Shown: positions 1 to 13,313 of the stretch, one piece after another
Position numbering within the stretch: the stretch's first letter is position 1
Layout: each line of letters starts with the position of its first letter
Assembly (NCBI GenBank): GCA_029465975.1
Contig: CM055762.1
Coordinates: 2,542,001-2,606,000, forward strand
From: Dallia pectoralis
Taxonomy: Eukaryota > Chordata > Actinopteri > Esociformes > Umbridae
Direction: 5' to 3'
DNA: 64,000 nt
Notes under the pieces: model-generated
The model's input: the letters and a program-made list of their open reading frames with translations, nothing else
What the model was told of the DNA's origin: nothing
Database searches by the model: none
Program-made: the position numbers and the translations under genes

Positions 1-1430
1 TGTCTTGGTTGACACGCCTCTTCAACATTGCATGGAAGTCTGGGACAGTGCCAGAGGAGTGGCAGACCGGGGTGGTGGTTCCCCTCTTTAAAAAGGGGGA
101 CCAGAGAGTGTGTGCCAATTACAGAGGTATCACACTCCTCAGCCTCCCTGGTAAAGTGTACTCCAAAGTGCTGGAAAGGAGGGTTCGGCCAATAGTCGAA
201 CCTCAGATTGAAGAGGAACAATGCGGTTTTCGTCCTGGCCGGGGAACCACGGACCAGCTCTTTACTCTCGCAAGGATCCTGGAGGGGGCCTGGGAGTATG
301 CCCATCCAGTCTACATGTGTTTTGTGGATCTGGAGAAGGCGTATGACCGGGTACCCCGGGATCTTTTGTGGGAGGTGCTGCGGGAGTATGGGCCATCTTC
401 TCAGGGCCATCCAATCTCTGTACGCTCAAAGCATGAGCTGTGTCCGTGTCCTCGGCAGTAAGTCGGATTCGTTCCCGGTGGGGGTTGGCCTCCGCCAGGG
501 CTGCGCTTTGTCACCAATCCTGTTTGTAATATTCATGGACAGGATATCAAGGCGTAGTCATGGGGGGGAAGGGTTCCCGTTCGGTGGGCTGATGGTCACA
601 TCACTGCTTTTTGCGGATGATGTGGTCCTGATGGCCTCATCGGTCGGTGACCTTCAGCACTCACTGGATCGGTTCGAAGCCGAGTGTGAAGCGGCTGGGA
701 TGAGGGTTAGCACCTCTAAATCTGAGGCCATGACTCTCAGCAGGAAACCGGTGGAGTGCCTACTCCGGTTAGGGAATGAGTCCTTACTCCAAGTGAAGGA
801 GTTCAAGTACCTCGGGGTCCTGTTCGCGAGTGAGGGAACAATGGAGCGGGAGTTTGGTCGGAGGATCGGAGCAGCGGGGGCGGTGTTGCATTCGCTTCAC
901 CGCACCGTTGTGACGAAAAGAGAGCTGAGCCGAAAGGCAAAGCTCTCGATCTACCGGTCAATCTTTGTTCCTACCCTCACCTATGGTCATGAAAGCTGGG
1001 TCATGACCGAAAGAACGAGATCGCGGGTACAAGCGGCCGAAATGGGTTTTCTCAGAAAGGTGGCTGGCCTCTCCCTTAGGGATAGGGTGAGAAGCTCAGT
1101 CATCCGAGAGGAACTCGGAGTAGAGCCGCTGCTCCTTTGCATAGAAAGGAGCCAGTTGAGGTGGTTCGGGCATCTTGTAAGAATGCCACCTGGGCGCCTC
1201 CCTAGAGAGGTGTTCCAGGCACGTCCAGCTGGGAGGAGACCTCGGGGAAGACCCAGGACTAGGTGGAGAGATTATATCTCCACACTGGCCTGGGAACGCC
1301 TCGGGATTCCCCAGTCAGAGCTGGCTAATGTTGCCCGGGAAAGGTAAGTTTGGGGTCCCCTGCTAGAGCTGCTACCCCCGCGACCCGACCCCGGATAAGC
1401 GGTTGAAGATGAGATGAGAGATGATGAGTG
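1..1430 (+). mobile_element. Non-LTR retrotransposon (LINE), 3' part of reverse transcriptase ORF, dead
   Basis: The reading frame from position 9 gives the fingers and palm of a LINE reverse transcriptase, including YRGITLL, CGFRPGRGTTDQLF and motif A FVDLEKAYDRVP. Near 385-405 the frame is lost by a small indel. The protein resumes in another frame with motif B LRQGCALSPILF and the active-site box LLFADDVVLM (about 608-637). It then runs through the thumb and C-terminal region, with GHLVRMPPGRLPREVF and RPRGRPRTRWRDY. A TAA at 1345-1347 interrupts NVARER; the next codons still read VWGPLLELLPPRD, so this is a nonsense change. The element ends near 1405-1430 in a short GATGAGA-rich tail. The 5' end is cut by the window edge. 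I do not assign the clade. It cannot encode an active enzyme. Confidence 0.93.
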
Positions 1431-1499
1431 ATTAAATGCTCCTTAATCTCTGCAGATTTTGTTGGTAGCGATGGTTAAAGTTAGCATAATGTGAGGAAC

Positions 1500-2310
1500 T
1501 CAAGGTTGTCACGATCTGCCTTATGGCAGATGGCAAGGAACCGACACAATTGGAGAGAATACTTTCCAAAACAGGTTTTTTATTCTCATCCAGGCAAGAC
1601 AGGCACTGAACAGAAGAACTGAAACACTGAAACACAAAACCAAGGAGTAAACTCAAAACAGGAATACCACAAACTAAAACACAAGAAATCATGGACTAGA
1701 ACCGAACTAAACACAAACGGACTAACAGACAGGACACAGTATGAAACACAAAGACTCTAACAGGACTGACAGTGAATGAAACCTCAAGGACTACTAAACG
1801 GGTACAGTAACTAGAAACAAACTCATAAACATAGACACAGACTATGCACCACAACCAGACAAACTCAACAAATACACAGACTGACAGGAATACAGTACTA
1901 AGCACAAAACCTCCATACAAACGAACAGACTCAAGACAAACGAACCAACATACCTTAACAATGCCTGAAACTCACACAGTGACACAGGGAAGACTAAATA
2001 CTTGAACGAACAAGGAAATACATCTAACAAACGACAAGGTAACATGCATACCGACATGGAACGCAGCCATGACACACAGACATAGAACTAGAACCCAACG
2101 TACCTGAAACAATGACCGACACAGACAAACTGACACAGACCAAGCTAAATGCAGACACTAACGAACTGAACACAGAACAGGTGAGAAACAAACACAGGTG
2201 TAAGACATTGTCCTTGAATAGTTCTCACTGCTGGCAAGGGGAGTGGCCACACTGGCATAGAGGGGAACAGAGGCAGTCTCTTACAAAGGTGTGGAACTCT
2301 CTAAGTTAAT
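1500..2310. repeat. Probable interspersed repeat, non-coding, family unknown
   Basis: Begins near TGTCACGATCTGCC and continues as a long stretch rich in ACA/CAGAC words. It has the style of teleost repeats that start with a gene-like VNTR-poor leader and end with AGGTGTG-type motifs. No coding frame is convincing on either strand. It may be an LTR or a non-autonomous DNA element; I could not define termini or a target duplication. Confidence 0.3.
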
Positions 2311-4020
2311 GTTGTAAAATTAATAAAAACAAGTATACCTCGCTTGTATTAGGAAAGAAGCTGACCCTGAACTAATTATGTGATGCAGCCTTAACCTTTT
2401 GCTGGTATGCATTTTTCATCAAGTTGCCACCAGCGTTTTAGCCATGGGAAGGCTTTTCTACTACAAATTGCACCAATATTTAGCGATAATTACACTGCTG
2501 TCACATCCATGATTACCCTCGGAAAGTCAGTACCACACAATGGAGCTTGAATGAAGAAAAATGCCATGATGCACTCTGGCATGTTTCCTCCTGAATGCCA
2601 CTACATTGTTCTCAATTCTGAAGAAAAATAATGAGCTCCCATATAGAAATCAATTAACAAGGCCTCCACTGGCATCGCTTGTCTACCAGCTGAACGCCAG
2701 GCCCCATTAGCCTGCCTGTCCCAGAGTCACGGAGAGCACCGTAGTGGGAGGGGAGCTTGGGTAAAGCGCCGCTCATCAGGTGCTGACACGGTTTGGTTTT
2801 TCGAAGGTGGGAGAATGATGTTTTCCTGGCAGCACCAATACTGGGTCAGCTGACCCTGGTGTGACCCTGCTGTGAGGACTGTGGCCCTACCCACCAAGCA
2901 TAGGTCGGGAAGGGGGGAGCAGAGTTGTGCGGTGAGGGGTGTTTTGGATGGTAGGAGGAAGAAGAGGGGGCGGACGAATGTTCAGAAACAGCCCTGGGAA
3001 ATCTGACAGGCTGCTGGGCATTCATACGATGGTGCACTGTTGTCGAGCTGTTTTCTTTATTTGTTTTGATATTTTTATGGCAGAACATTGTGTTCTAGTT
3101 ATTGGGAAATACTTATGGGTCAATTCTTCTGAATATAATGCTATTCCCCTTTCCAGTTTCCTATTTCAGGTCATGTTTTCACTTTGAAAATGTACGGAAG
3201 GTGTAAACAGCTTTTAGGAACATATTACACATTTTGTGCAATTTCCCTGAATTTTATTAACATTACGACCATTCAGAACATGATCGTCTCAAGAGGTCCA
3301 TTTAGGGGAAAATGGCCGGCAGGATTAGATGGTGATATAGCAGAGCCAGCCTTTTTCTGACCCTTCTCTGAGAACAGGTAACTTGTTCAAACACCGGCCG
3401 CCCAACTCAACAGTCCGTGACTTGGTTTTATTTGTCTCAATTTGACATTTCTAGTCAAAACGCTTGATGCAACCTAGTCTCAATGTTGGTTGGGAAACAT
3501 TGCTTGCCTCTGAGAGGAATTCTGCAGGTGTGTGTTGTACAAGTGGACAATACCACTGAAATCTGTTGTTCTCAGTTTTTCAGATTATGTATACACTGGT
3601 GAACCAAACGTCTGAGGCTTTTGTGTGTGAAATAGCAGCCATTTCACCAGAGGTAATCTTGCCCACCAGCTGGCAATACTCAATTGTAGCATGGACACTC
3701 GGGTAAATAAAAAAGCTGTGTGAGCATTTAAGTTTTAAACTGTATTCATATTCCAACAATGGATGTTGTCTGGGCAAACAAATTAACATTACACTGGCCA
3801 TGTAAAACAGCATTTTGAGCACCTACATTTTAGCGCTAAATGAATGTTAACAATTTGCAATAAGAAAAGGCTTTGGTTGATGGTCAAATAGATTAAAAAC
3901 ATGGTCATAGGAAATATGAAAGAAAAAATAGCACAGTTTAAAAAATAAAGACAATGGAAATTATTTGTATTCTGTAAAATAAATATTGCCTCAAGTACTC
4001 ATTCTGATACAGTTTTTTTA
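2311..4020. other. Intergenic, nothing recognised
   Basis: AT-rich sequence with only short random reading frames on both strands. No splice-flanked exon, RNA gene or repeat family was recognised. Confidence 0.5.
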
Positions 4021-4027
4021 TTGCTTT

Positions 4028-4076
4028 GGAAATTATTCTCAATCGGCCCTACCTGGTTAAATAAAGGTTAAATAAA
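4028..4076 (+). repeat. 3' tail fragment of an interspersed element
   Basis: The words CCTACCTGGTTAAATAAAGG and TTAAATAAAA are the typical 3' tail of tRNA-SINE/LINE-type repeats that are abundant in fish. Only the tail is recognisable. Confidence 0.45.
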
Positions 4077-4099
4077 AAAATTATTTAAAATGTATAAAA

Positions 4100-5215
4100 G
4101 GGCACAACTCTTAGTACAAAACTCAAAGCAGATCTTCAAAAAGGCAGTTTTTTCAAACATGTTATAATATTTTCATTTGACTAAGTACAACACACAAAAT
4201 GACACCTTTTCCCGACACCTAATCAGCGTGTCACAAAATAAATATCTTTCATATGAAGTAATTATCTTTCACTGTCACAAGGGAGGGCTTTTCCTCGCTT
4301 CACTTTTCTATTTTAGTTGGCCACCCTGTTACTTTCTGTTTGGTTGTTTTATTAGGCACACTGGGTTGTGTTTTAGTGATTACGAGGTCTAATTAGTTTG
4401 CTCATTTGTTTGTTACTTTTTCATTGATTGAGTTAGGTCTGTTCTGTAGGTTAATGTTGTTTCGCCATTGCAGTTTGGAGCACTATATAATTTCAAGTCA
4501 GTATGTTTACTTCATTCGTTGTTGTCATGTTTGTTTTATTTTTTAATAAATACCACGATTGAGTTCTAGTGGGCATTGGCACCAACAGATGAGTGGGCAT
4601 GGGCACCAACAGAGGACTAACAGAGGTGGGCATGGGACCTGTCAAAATGTTGATTGTCAATGAGAGCGAGGCAGAACTGTTGTCTCTAATGATATCCGAG
4701 CCATCATAGTTAATCATGTGGTGAACCGAAACTTTACCATGTCAGAGGCTGGCAGATTAGTTGATCCTAAATCTAAAAAGATAAACTGTCAATTTTTTCA
4801 CCTGTTGTGTGGGACCATGTTAGGTTCCCCCATCCAGTAGTGGTTCTACATGGTTTCAGACTTATCCCTGATTCATAACCCTCTACCTGCCCCTGTACTC
4901 TCCTTTACTCAACACTATTGAGGAATTATTATCTGTATAAAGGTGGAAGGTTTATGATCGCCAACCCAGTGGGCGCACCATCCTCCGTCAGACCATGGGT
5001 GAGGCATGTGATGGCATCAGTGTAGACCAATGTCAAGCATGGAATCGCCATGACAAAGGTTTTCTCCCAAGGTTCATGAACAATAAGGACATTATTTGTG
5101 ATGTGGATGAAAATCTGTGGTCAAATGTCCAAGACAGGCTTGATCCAATATAATGTGGGCTAAACGCTATGTCTTGTTTTCATTTACAGTAATAGTTAAT
5201 AATTGATTAATAGTT
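4100..5215 (+). mobile_element. IS630/Tc1-type DNA transposon, internally deleted copy 1
   Basis: Around 4740 the + strand encodes the N-terminal words MSEAGRLVD. From about 4813 it encodes VWDHV- and FP-type residues, then YSPLLNTIEEL and, at 4941-5150, RWKVYDRQPSGR through DVDENLWSNVQDRLDPI, with a stop at 5151-5153. From my knowledge of fish IS630-like transposases, this is the helix-turn-helix end joined to the second catalytic Asp (WD) and third catalytic Glu (IEE) regions. The block with the first catalytic Asp is missing. Homology with 23960-24640 (inverse orientation) extends upstream to about 4100, with an unrelated stretch near 4285-4650 that copy 2 lacks. Non-autonomous and degenerate. 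Confidence 0.75.
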
Positions 5216-5339
5216 AATAATTGATTGCGACACAGGCATGTGCATACTATTACAATTCCATAGTGTTTCTATGTTATTTCTGTTTGATGCTGGAACATCG
5301 TTATCGTGTCTGAATCACGATAATTCAACTTTATACCCT

Positions 5340-5480
5340 ACGAGGGCCAGAGTCTGCTGGTTTTCTGTTCTACCTCATCATTAATTGCACCCAGGTACAA
5401 GTAAGTCCCTGATTACGGGGTTGCAATGAAGAAATGGACTTAAACTGGCTTCGAGGGCCAGCGTTGAATTCTGCTGGTCT
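5340..5480. repeat. Short repeat with two CGAGGGCCAG modules
   Basis: CGAGGGCCAG occurs at about 5341 and again at about 5454. Each is followed by a similar GT/CTGCTGGT-containing stretch. This resembles a fish interspersed repeat carrying a short duplicated module; the family was not identified. Confidence 0.35.
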
Positions 5481-5489
5481 GTATTCTGC

Positions 5490-8400
5490 TCTTGTGAACT
5501 GGTTTGTATTTTTGCATTCACTGCAAACCCACTTTTTTGATCTGGAGAGCTACTGGAAGACCAAAGAATTGCAGTAGAACTCGGTAATTTAAGGAACCGA
5601 CCAAACCTGAGCAACTGGTAAAGTGTCTCATACCCAACCTGTAAACTGTTTAACAGGCATTTTACAGCATGTAAAGAAATATGCACGTCACTACTCAGTC
5701 AGAGACAACGAGCACATAATCATGTTTAGAGCCATCCAGAAATGATGTCTGTAGCCCAGGTGTGGAACCAGGCTGGACAAGCAGTGGACATTTTTTTGGA
5801 AAGGCAATAGGGAGATCACTGACAACAAACCAAGCTGTTGATGCTGTGGACCTGTCAATGACAAACAAGCTCAACTAGATTTACTGGAGATTTCCGTGTC
5901 AGATATCACTTGGACCTGGCCATCTGGCCCACTAAAGACGACCAGGACGATGCCGTTCCATCAACATACCTATCTGTTAACGGCATTTAAATAAGCTTCC
6001 ATTTTCTACTTACATAGATGTATATTATCTAGATGAAATGATACATCATACATGGGCACATAAACTGTAAAGTGTCGTTCATAAATATGTAAGCTTCACG
6101 TCTTCTCTTTATATTCCCAGCACCCGATATGTTTACAAGGGAGCATATTGTACATATATGTACTATGTTTCCTTTAGTCACTATGGTGTACTCTCTCCTT
6201 TTATATATTATCAACTTTGCACAAGGTTTTGAATATCTGTAAAGTCCTAGTTCTAGTTTGGGAGTTGTGATGTGCCTGCACAAATGATGCAATGAAATGC
6301 ACCTGACTAATCAATAAATCCTTTTATGCTAACTATCCTAATGCTTCAGGTTCTCTGTGTAGAGAGGAAATATCAAACAATTATTCACTCTCCCAATAAT
6401 TATGGAGAACACTATATATCCTAAGCCTACAGTATATCTATATATAACTAGCAGTATAACTATAAATCATTATATTTTGAAATGTTTTATTTAATTTGTA
6501 TATGAACAGCATATAATAATTCAAATTATTCAGTGGGATTTTTAATTTATTAATTCATTTAAATTTATGCAACTCATTTTTTTTTTAAATTCGCCTCATC
6601 TTACAAGAAGCCGAAGGAAGATTTTTGCAGAATGTGCTGTGTGCAGGATTTGAATCTATGCAACAGTGATACATTTTCACCAGTGCATTTTATGTATTGT
6701 TTAAGTCACTGTGTTCTCCCCTCAACTTTCATGAAACAGTTAGTTGTGTTTGTGCAGAGAGTTGTATCCAATCCATATTTTGTTCAGAATATGTCTCAGC
6801 ATTCTCTTGCTATAGAATTGCCTTACTCCGAAGATTGTTTCAGGAAAAAATATTACTTTAATCATCTGCCAGACAGCACAACATAACTCAAAGGCTCTAT
6901 TTACCCAGACAGACCTTATCTGATATTTTAGCCATTCTAAGACAGCAAAAACAACTCAACTTCATTCAACACGCACGCTACAAGGACTCCACATTGGAAG
7001 CAAACGAATCAGTGGTTCCACGGGAACCAGGTTCTCTCCGAAAGTTAACTGCTTTTTGTCTCTGTCATTCCAATTTCATTCCCAACATGGCCCATGGGGA
7101 ACGCATAATCACATCAGCACCGATTATCCTTCTCTCAGGAGGCTGACCTGCACGGTTGTTATTGTGGCAGGGTGGACTCTAAGGAAGTAAGAGGCGGCTA
7201 ATGTGCTTGATTACGTCTGTCTGGTCATCTGAATAGTGATGGTCTTTTGGGGTTTAGATTAAACCAACATGGTTCTTATACAGACAAAACGGCTCTGGTT
7301 TTCTGAAGCTCTCCTAAGGCTGTGAGACAAATCGCTCCACGGGATCTTTCCACGGCGATGCAGCATCCTGTCTTGACACATCAAAGCCAGGAGAGCAAAT
7401 GGTGTGAATGTACCTAATAATGGGACTTAGATGATCTTTAGGAGTTCGTGCTGAAACATTTAACTGCAGTAACGGTGATAAGGATTTTGTTCGATTGGTT
7501 TGTGGAACTCACACAGGTAGCAATATTGTGGGGTACAGAGATTCTGAATCAACTCAATGGTTACAAAAGTAAGATGTGGAGTGTTAATGAATGAGTCCTG
7601 TCGTTGGATCATACAGCTCGGGCAGAAATAGAGTTAGTGAGCAGGTAATGTCTGGGGTTTATCCAATTAAAAGAGTGTGTTTGAATGTGGGAGGTTCCTT
7701 TTCCCTACGTTCTCAGTAGAAAGCCTACTGGATTTTTTCCGGGAGGTGAGGGTCTTTGATATTTTATTAAATCAATAGGAGAGTGTATTCATGGTGAGCG
7801 AGTGAGGGGCGGGAATGTGCTCAGAAAACCTTTGATTTGCTGATGTGAGAATCAGCCCTTTTGCCGGGGAGAGAAAAAGAATCTCTTGAGTCATGGGTTT
7901 TCATCTGTGTCTTTTTAATTACATCTAACACACAATGGAATGAAAGCCTATGAACATTTCAATGGGGGGGTCAACAAAGACATTTTACCTGTTTGGCATT
8001 ACAGTGCCCACATTAAGCATATCAATCACAGTATTATGTATTGAATAAAGTGTCAGCGATTGAATCAACTGTATTTAACGGTGTGAATTACAAGACCCAA
8101 TGGAACTTTACTGCTGAATCTAAAGTAATATGCATATGTATATATGTTCCGTTCATTTTACCAGGCCAGTGTATCATTTGAGCATGGCTTTGCCCAGAGT
8201 GATCACACCTGCCTTTTATATTTATTATCACTGGTAGTAGAGGCCATTGACTTACATCATTAATAATAACATCCAAGTGCATTCTTGTTGCAGCTAATTA
8301 CTAATTGCAAATTGCAAAATGACTGTGAACCCACAGTGGGGGGCATATTTCACTACTGTATCAATATTCAAGCCTGTAATGTGTCACTCGTGGCTGTTTG

Positions 8401-9870
8401 TTGACTGTTAATTTCCCTCCCAGGGGATCTCTGTGATGCCATTAATACACAATAGGGAATTGGTTGTTCTTTATAACACATTTCAATCACACTGTGGCCC
8501 TTAATAATGAGTTGAAGCAAAATGAGCAAAAGGTGCCACCCTCCTGGCTAGTTTTTCGACTGAATAGATTGCTTTCATTGTGAATAACGTCATTGCGTTT
8601 CAGTAGCCATCGACTGTGAAAGGCAGGTGCCCCAGATATAGTAACAAAGTGTGATTATCTTGTATTCTATTGATAAGAAAACACACCAAGGCCAGTGTAA
8701 ATGCCTGGTTTTTGTGAGGCAATTACAGTCCCATTTAGATCATTTGAATACTGTCCATGCTGGATGAGCAAACAGTTAAAGAGGTGGCGTTTTTTCTCAG
8801 ACAAACCCCACCCTCTGAACAGAGTATGCAGTATCTAATGCTTTCTAAAGGGTGACATGCATGTAAAAATTTGTATAAATTAGGCGAACTTGTAAGTGTC
8901 AATTGTCTAATAACAAGGTGGGCACTTAAAAAATCATATGTAATAAGAAGTCTTACAAAGCCTTTAAAATCTCCTGACACTATGTATTTGCAAAGAAAGG
9001 GGAGAGGTAAATCAGTGCACACCTTATACACGTATATAGCATGATCTTTACTCCCGAGATTGCTGAAATTAGAGTATAAAAAGGCAATGTAAAAACAATC
9101 ACATCTATTTATAGTCAAATTGGCGGGGGCGGGTTCGTATGAGGGAGGGATTGTCATACTGGGAATAAGCATTTAAATACTTAATGTACAACTAGCTTCA
9201 ACGGTTGAAAACCACAGCATTTGAAGGCCTCTGTTGGAGGGGTGTAGAATTGCCTTACATTCACATATTATTTTACTCAGTGTAGTGGTGCTGCTGGAGA
9301 TGGACAACATATAGAGACAGAATACACATTCTGTGAGAGTATCAGTATATCCTATACAACACTTACTGGAATCTACAGTAGATATCTAGATCTTCATTTT
9401 AACAGTTCCAGTATGTGTCCATATAGATGGAATGTTTCATTAACAGTTTGGAGTTGACGTGATATGGCGGGCATAATCTAGTTGGATTACGGACTATACC
9501 ATTTAGTGTCACATTGCCCTGCATAAGGTGTCGTCTTTTCGATGAGAATAAAATGGTGTCCTGAGTCTCTGTGCACTTATTTTAACAGTATTGGTTTTAA
9601 CCATGTGCCCTGCATACATTTTCAATCATCTGACCCTCTGATGACCTTTACCAACCATGTTTCTAATTGGCTTAGTCATTCCATATTCACCCTCAGTAAC
9701 TGGTGCCTGCTGCTGCTGTAAATGAGAATGGGTTTAGTCAACTTACCTGATAGAGGTGAAATAAAAATATATATTAGGCTGACTAATGATCTCTCGGTTG
9801 CAAATTTTTCCCTCTGACTACCGGCACCACGAGAAAGTGGATACCAAAAAGGCCGTATAAAAATAGCTAT
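5490..9870. other. Intergenic, AT-rich, nothing recognised
   Basis: No reading frame above about 145 codons and none with recognisable protein features. No clear repeat family, RNA gene or CpG-rich promoter. The longest frame (8735-9172, -) has no recognisable domain and looks like chance. Confidence 0.5.
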
Positions 9871-9871
9871 C

Positions 9872-10145
9872 TGTCACAATATCCCGGTGAGTTGTAAGAG
9901 GAAGGACGGAGTCAGGTCCAGGTTCTGTTAGCGCAAATATTTTCTTTTTATTTGTCTTCAATACTAAATCATAAATGTACCCGCTTGTACATAACAAAAT
10001 AATAACGAAGCATCGTAGTGCATACAATGAACATCACAAAGGAAGGCGGAGATACACAAATAAATAGCTAGAAGCCTGCCCGCAGGTGGTGGTGGACTGG
10101 CTTCAGAGGGAGCTCTGACACTATCACAGGTATTAAGCCACACCA
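9872..10145. repeat. Probable LTR-like or non-autonomous transposon fragment
   Basis: Starts near CACAATATCCCGG and contains GAAGGACGGAGTCAGGTCCA, a motif I associate with repeated fish elements. It ends near a GAGCTCTGACA word. No coding content. The assignment rests on general resemblance only. Confidence 0.3.
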
Positions 10146-10604
10146 TTGCTCAAAAATGTAGGGTCACATAGAAGTGTCCTTGGTTTTCAAATGAAAATTA
10201 AACCAATGATTTTTTTTAAATAATAACAATTGTAGCTGGTAATGACTGATTTAGAAATATATGACCTACAATTGACCTACAAAATATACATAATCATCAA
10301 ATCTATCCTGCTGTGGCAACTCTAATTAACCACATCACATTCAGGGGATTTCAAACTTATATAAGTGTAAGAGAACTGCAACGCCCTCCTAGCCCACAAA
10401 AATGTTTTCAATGGGCCAGGAATTATTACAATCACCAACCTTTACTCCCGTGATCCAATGGCTGTGTTTGCTAAGTTTATCATTTTTAAAGGCTAACTGA
10501 ACTTTAGAAAACAGTTTTGGAATAATGGAAATTGTTGTGCTGATTTAGGAATCAACAACTTGCCTTCAGTCTAGAGTATCTGGGGCATCTGCAATTGTGT
10601 TTTC

Positions 10605-11260
10605 TGTTACAGGCTCAAAATGTCCAGAAACAAATAACTGCTGAAACTCATCGGTCTATTCTTGTTATTGACTCTAGTCTTGTTATATTGAGAAATTACT
10701 GCAATGCCATGCAATAAATTGCCTAGAAACTGAAGATATTGTACAAAGATCTGTACCTACCACTCCCTTCACAGAACAGTGTCAACTGGCTCTAACCAAA
10801 ATAGAACCAGGAGTGATGTGATGGTTTGGGGGTGGTTTAATGGTGGTAAAGTGGGATTTTTGTACTGGGTACAAGAGATTGTGAAGAAGAAGGGCTATCA
10901 CCCTATTTTGCAATGTAATTGCTGTACCCTGCGCATGACTGTTGATTAGAGCCATTTTCCATTTACAACAGGACAAGGACCCAAACACAGCTTCGAATTA
11001 TACATTATATTAAGGCAAATAAGCAGGCAGTTGGAATGCTGTCTGTAATGGAGTGGCCAGCACAGTCACTGGATCTGAACCCAATTGAGCTTTTGTGGAT
11101 GCAGCTCTGACCAAATGGTATGTAAAAAGTGGCCATCAATGCAATCATTGTGTTGGGTTCTTCAGGAAGCATAGGGTGACTTTTTATATTACATAAACAA
11201 ATTGGCTAAAACAAGAATGCCAAATGTCTGCAAGCCAACAATTGCTGCAAATGCATGATT
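10605..11260 (+). mobile_element. Tc1-like transposon relic A
   Basis: Reads N- to C-terminal on the + strand. A decayed N-terminal segment has ATTGCCTAGAAACTGAAGAT and CCCTTCACAGAACAGTGTCA. Then come TGATGGTTTGGG (from the GSVMVWG-type core), the ACAACAGGACAAGGACCC word (QQDxDP) near 10966, and TGGATCTGAACCCAATTGAG (LDLNPIE) near 11070. Many stops and indels. Lies upstream of chrm4. Confidence 0.8.
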
Positions 11261-12890
11261 CTTTGACGAAAGCAATGTTCAAAAGACACAATTATTATTT
11301 CAAATACAAACTTTGTCAATTCCTATTCATTTTGCTATAGGCTACTATACAATGCTAAACCAATGTAGACTTTATTGTTGAGTGAGCAGAACATAATTGA
11401 ACTAGTTAAAAAACTCTATATAAACCACAGTATAATAAATGTACAAAATAAATCCACGTGCATTTCCAAGTAGAACGGGCGCTTGGACAGACAAGCCCAC
11501 CCACCAATTAAAGCCTCTTTGTCCACTTGTAATGTTAGCCTGTGTAAATGATGTGGAGGCAGCCCCTTCTGGACCCATCCTGACCAGGCTATTGACAGAT
11601 TCAAATGTGTTAACAAAGGCACTCAATGAATCGAACGTGCAGAACAATGTCTCTCATGTTGTCAAAATGTAGCTTTGTGTCAAAGCCACGCATCGATCCT
11701 GTAAATGGAAACCCGTTTCACGGATAATAGAGCATTTCAGTTGCGGTGTGCTCTTGGAATGTCTCCTTCCTCTTTCGGCTACATACAAACCCCCACAGAT
11801 CTTAACCTTTCACTATTCGAGCAATAGGAAATCCCTACTTTGAGCCGTACATTGGAATGGCCCCTGCTACAGCATTGACACTTTAGATTAAAAGACTGAT
11901 AAATTCCGTGACAAGCATCTGACATCTATCTACACCATGCAGCGTTTTTACGATTATGCTGTACTTTTTGAGTGATAAAACGCTTTTCATTAATTTATTT
12001 TATGTAACGATATGATGTTATGTTCTACGGATCTTTTAAAAATGTGTACCTCATCCTAGATAACACAGTAAAAATATTAACATCTATCCTAGAATGGTAA
12101 TCAAATTGGTACTTCTTCAACCTGTTTACACTTGGGTGAAACATTTAAGTATAGCTCAATTTGTTGAGGGAAGGTTCAATTAACCATGTGTATATTGCAT
12201 AGCTCTAGTCTAGTTGTTATTCCTATTGATCATGCTCGGTCCTGAAACTCAATGCTTTCAGTCGTCAGTTGCCACGAAAAACCTCATCCGTCTCTGCCCG
12301 AGAGCGTGACAATCAGCTTAAAACATACTATAGTGAGGCATACAATTAGGATGCGTTCCATTATATATCATATTAAGTCAAACACCTATTTGTACCTGAC
12401 AACATCTATAAACGTTTATAAGATATGTGTCATTGTTTCCCCGTTGTTGGATACTAAAGCCAGAGGTTTAACACAAGCTCTAACCCTAACCCTATTCCTG
12501 ATAACTCGGTTTAGGGAAGAGCTGCCCATGGTTCTGAAAATAGAAAGCTCCAGACACCATGGCATATAGCAGCCTACCTAATATTGGGAAAATGTTACTT
12601 TACATATTAAATAAAATAATTAATTCGCTTATTTTAAAGGATAACTATCACTAAAGTTCCTTGACTAGACAACAAGGCGCATAAATCAAAAAACGGATGA
12701 CACTTTGAACCATTACAGTACTCATTTAAAACTTTTGTGTGTAGGCTACTTCAAAAAAAAGATCTAAACATATAGTCGTCAATTGTATTTCATAATACAC
12801 AATACAGAATAAATCTGTTCACAGGAACATTAGGCTGCATTTGCCAGTGCGCTTCTCCCTGTTCCGAGCTGGGAAACGGAGATCGGGCAA
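11261..12890. other. Region upstream of chrm4, nothing firm
   Basis: AT-rich. Contains a doublet of TAACCC near 12480 that is too short to be a telomeric array. No exon or repeat could be supported. Proximal regulatory DNA for chrm4 may lie here, but no motif cluster is convincing. Confidence 0.4.
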
Positions 12891-12894
12891 AATG

Positions 12895-13313
12895 GAATCA
12901 TCCTAGACTTTCAGGTGATTGGTTAGATGTGCATGACATCATTAAACACTCGCTGGGAGCCTGTAAGCCTCCTAAAAAATCTGACTCGCAGATGAGGGCG
13001 CATCTGGCGGAGTCGGAACCGCTCCTTTGGAGAGAGACTTGTACACCACAGCTCGGGGCGCATCGGTCTCCAGTCGCCTGGAATGGTCCTCTCTTCATCA
13101 CCAGTCCCCTGGAATGGTCCTCTCTTCATCACCAGTCCCCTGGAATGGTCCTCTCCACAGCATTTTGACATGAACTGACATGAGATGATCCCTTTTCTGC
13201 AAATGTCAGGATATCGCACGAAACGAGGACGTCTTCTCTTGCCTGCAGGAAAAACTTATCCGAGTAACATTGTGGAGGATCTCGCCTGTTTGAGCGACAT
13301 CTAAACATGCACC
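12895..13313 (+). other. chrm4: Presumed chrm4 5' leader and promoter-proximal region
   Basis: More GC-rich than its surroundings and directly upstream of the inferred start codon. I cannot place the transcription start. It contains a 31-bp tandem repeat (13075-13162). The assignment as 5' UTR is inferred from position. Confidence 0.45.
13075..13162 (+). repeat. 31-bp tandem repeat, about 2.7 copies, in the chrm4 leader
   Basis: The unit contains CCTGGAATGGTCCTCTCTTC followed by ATCACCAGTCC and recurs three times, the last copy incomplete. Copies are nearly identical, so the duplication is recent or conserved by conversion. Confidence 0.9.

Noticed and set aside
12479..12494. Interstitial telomere repeat (TAACCC), also near 16124
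   Set aside because: Only two units at each place; chance level.
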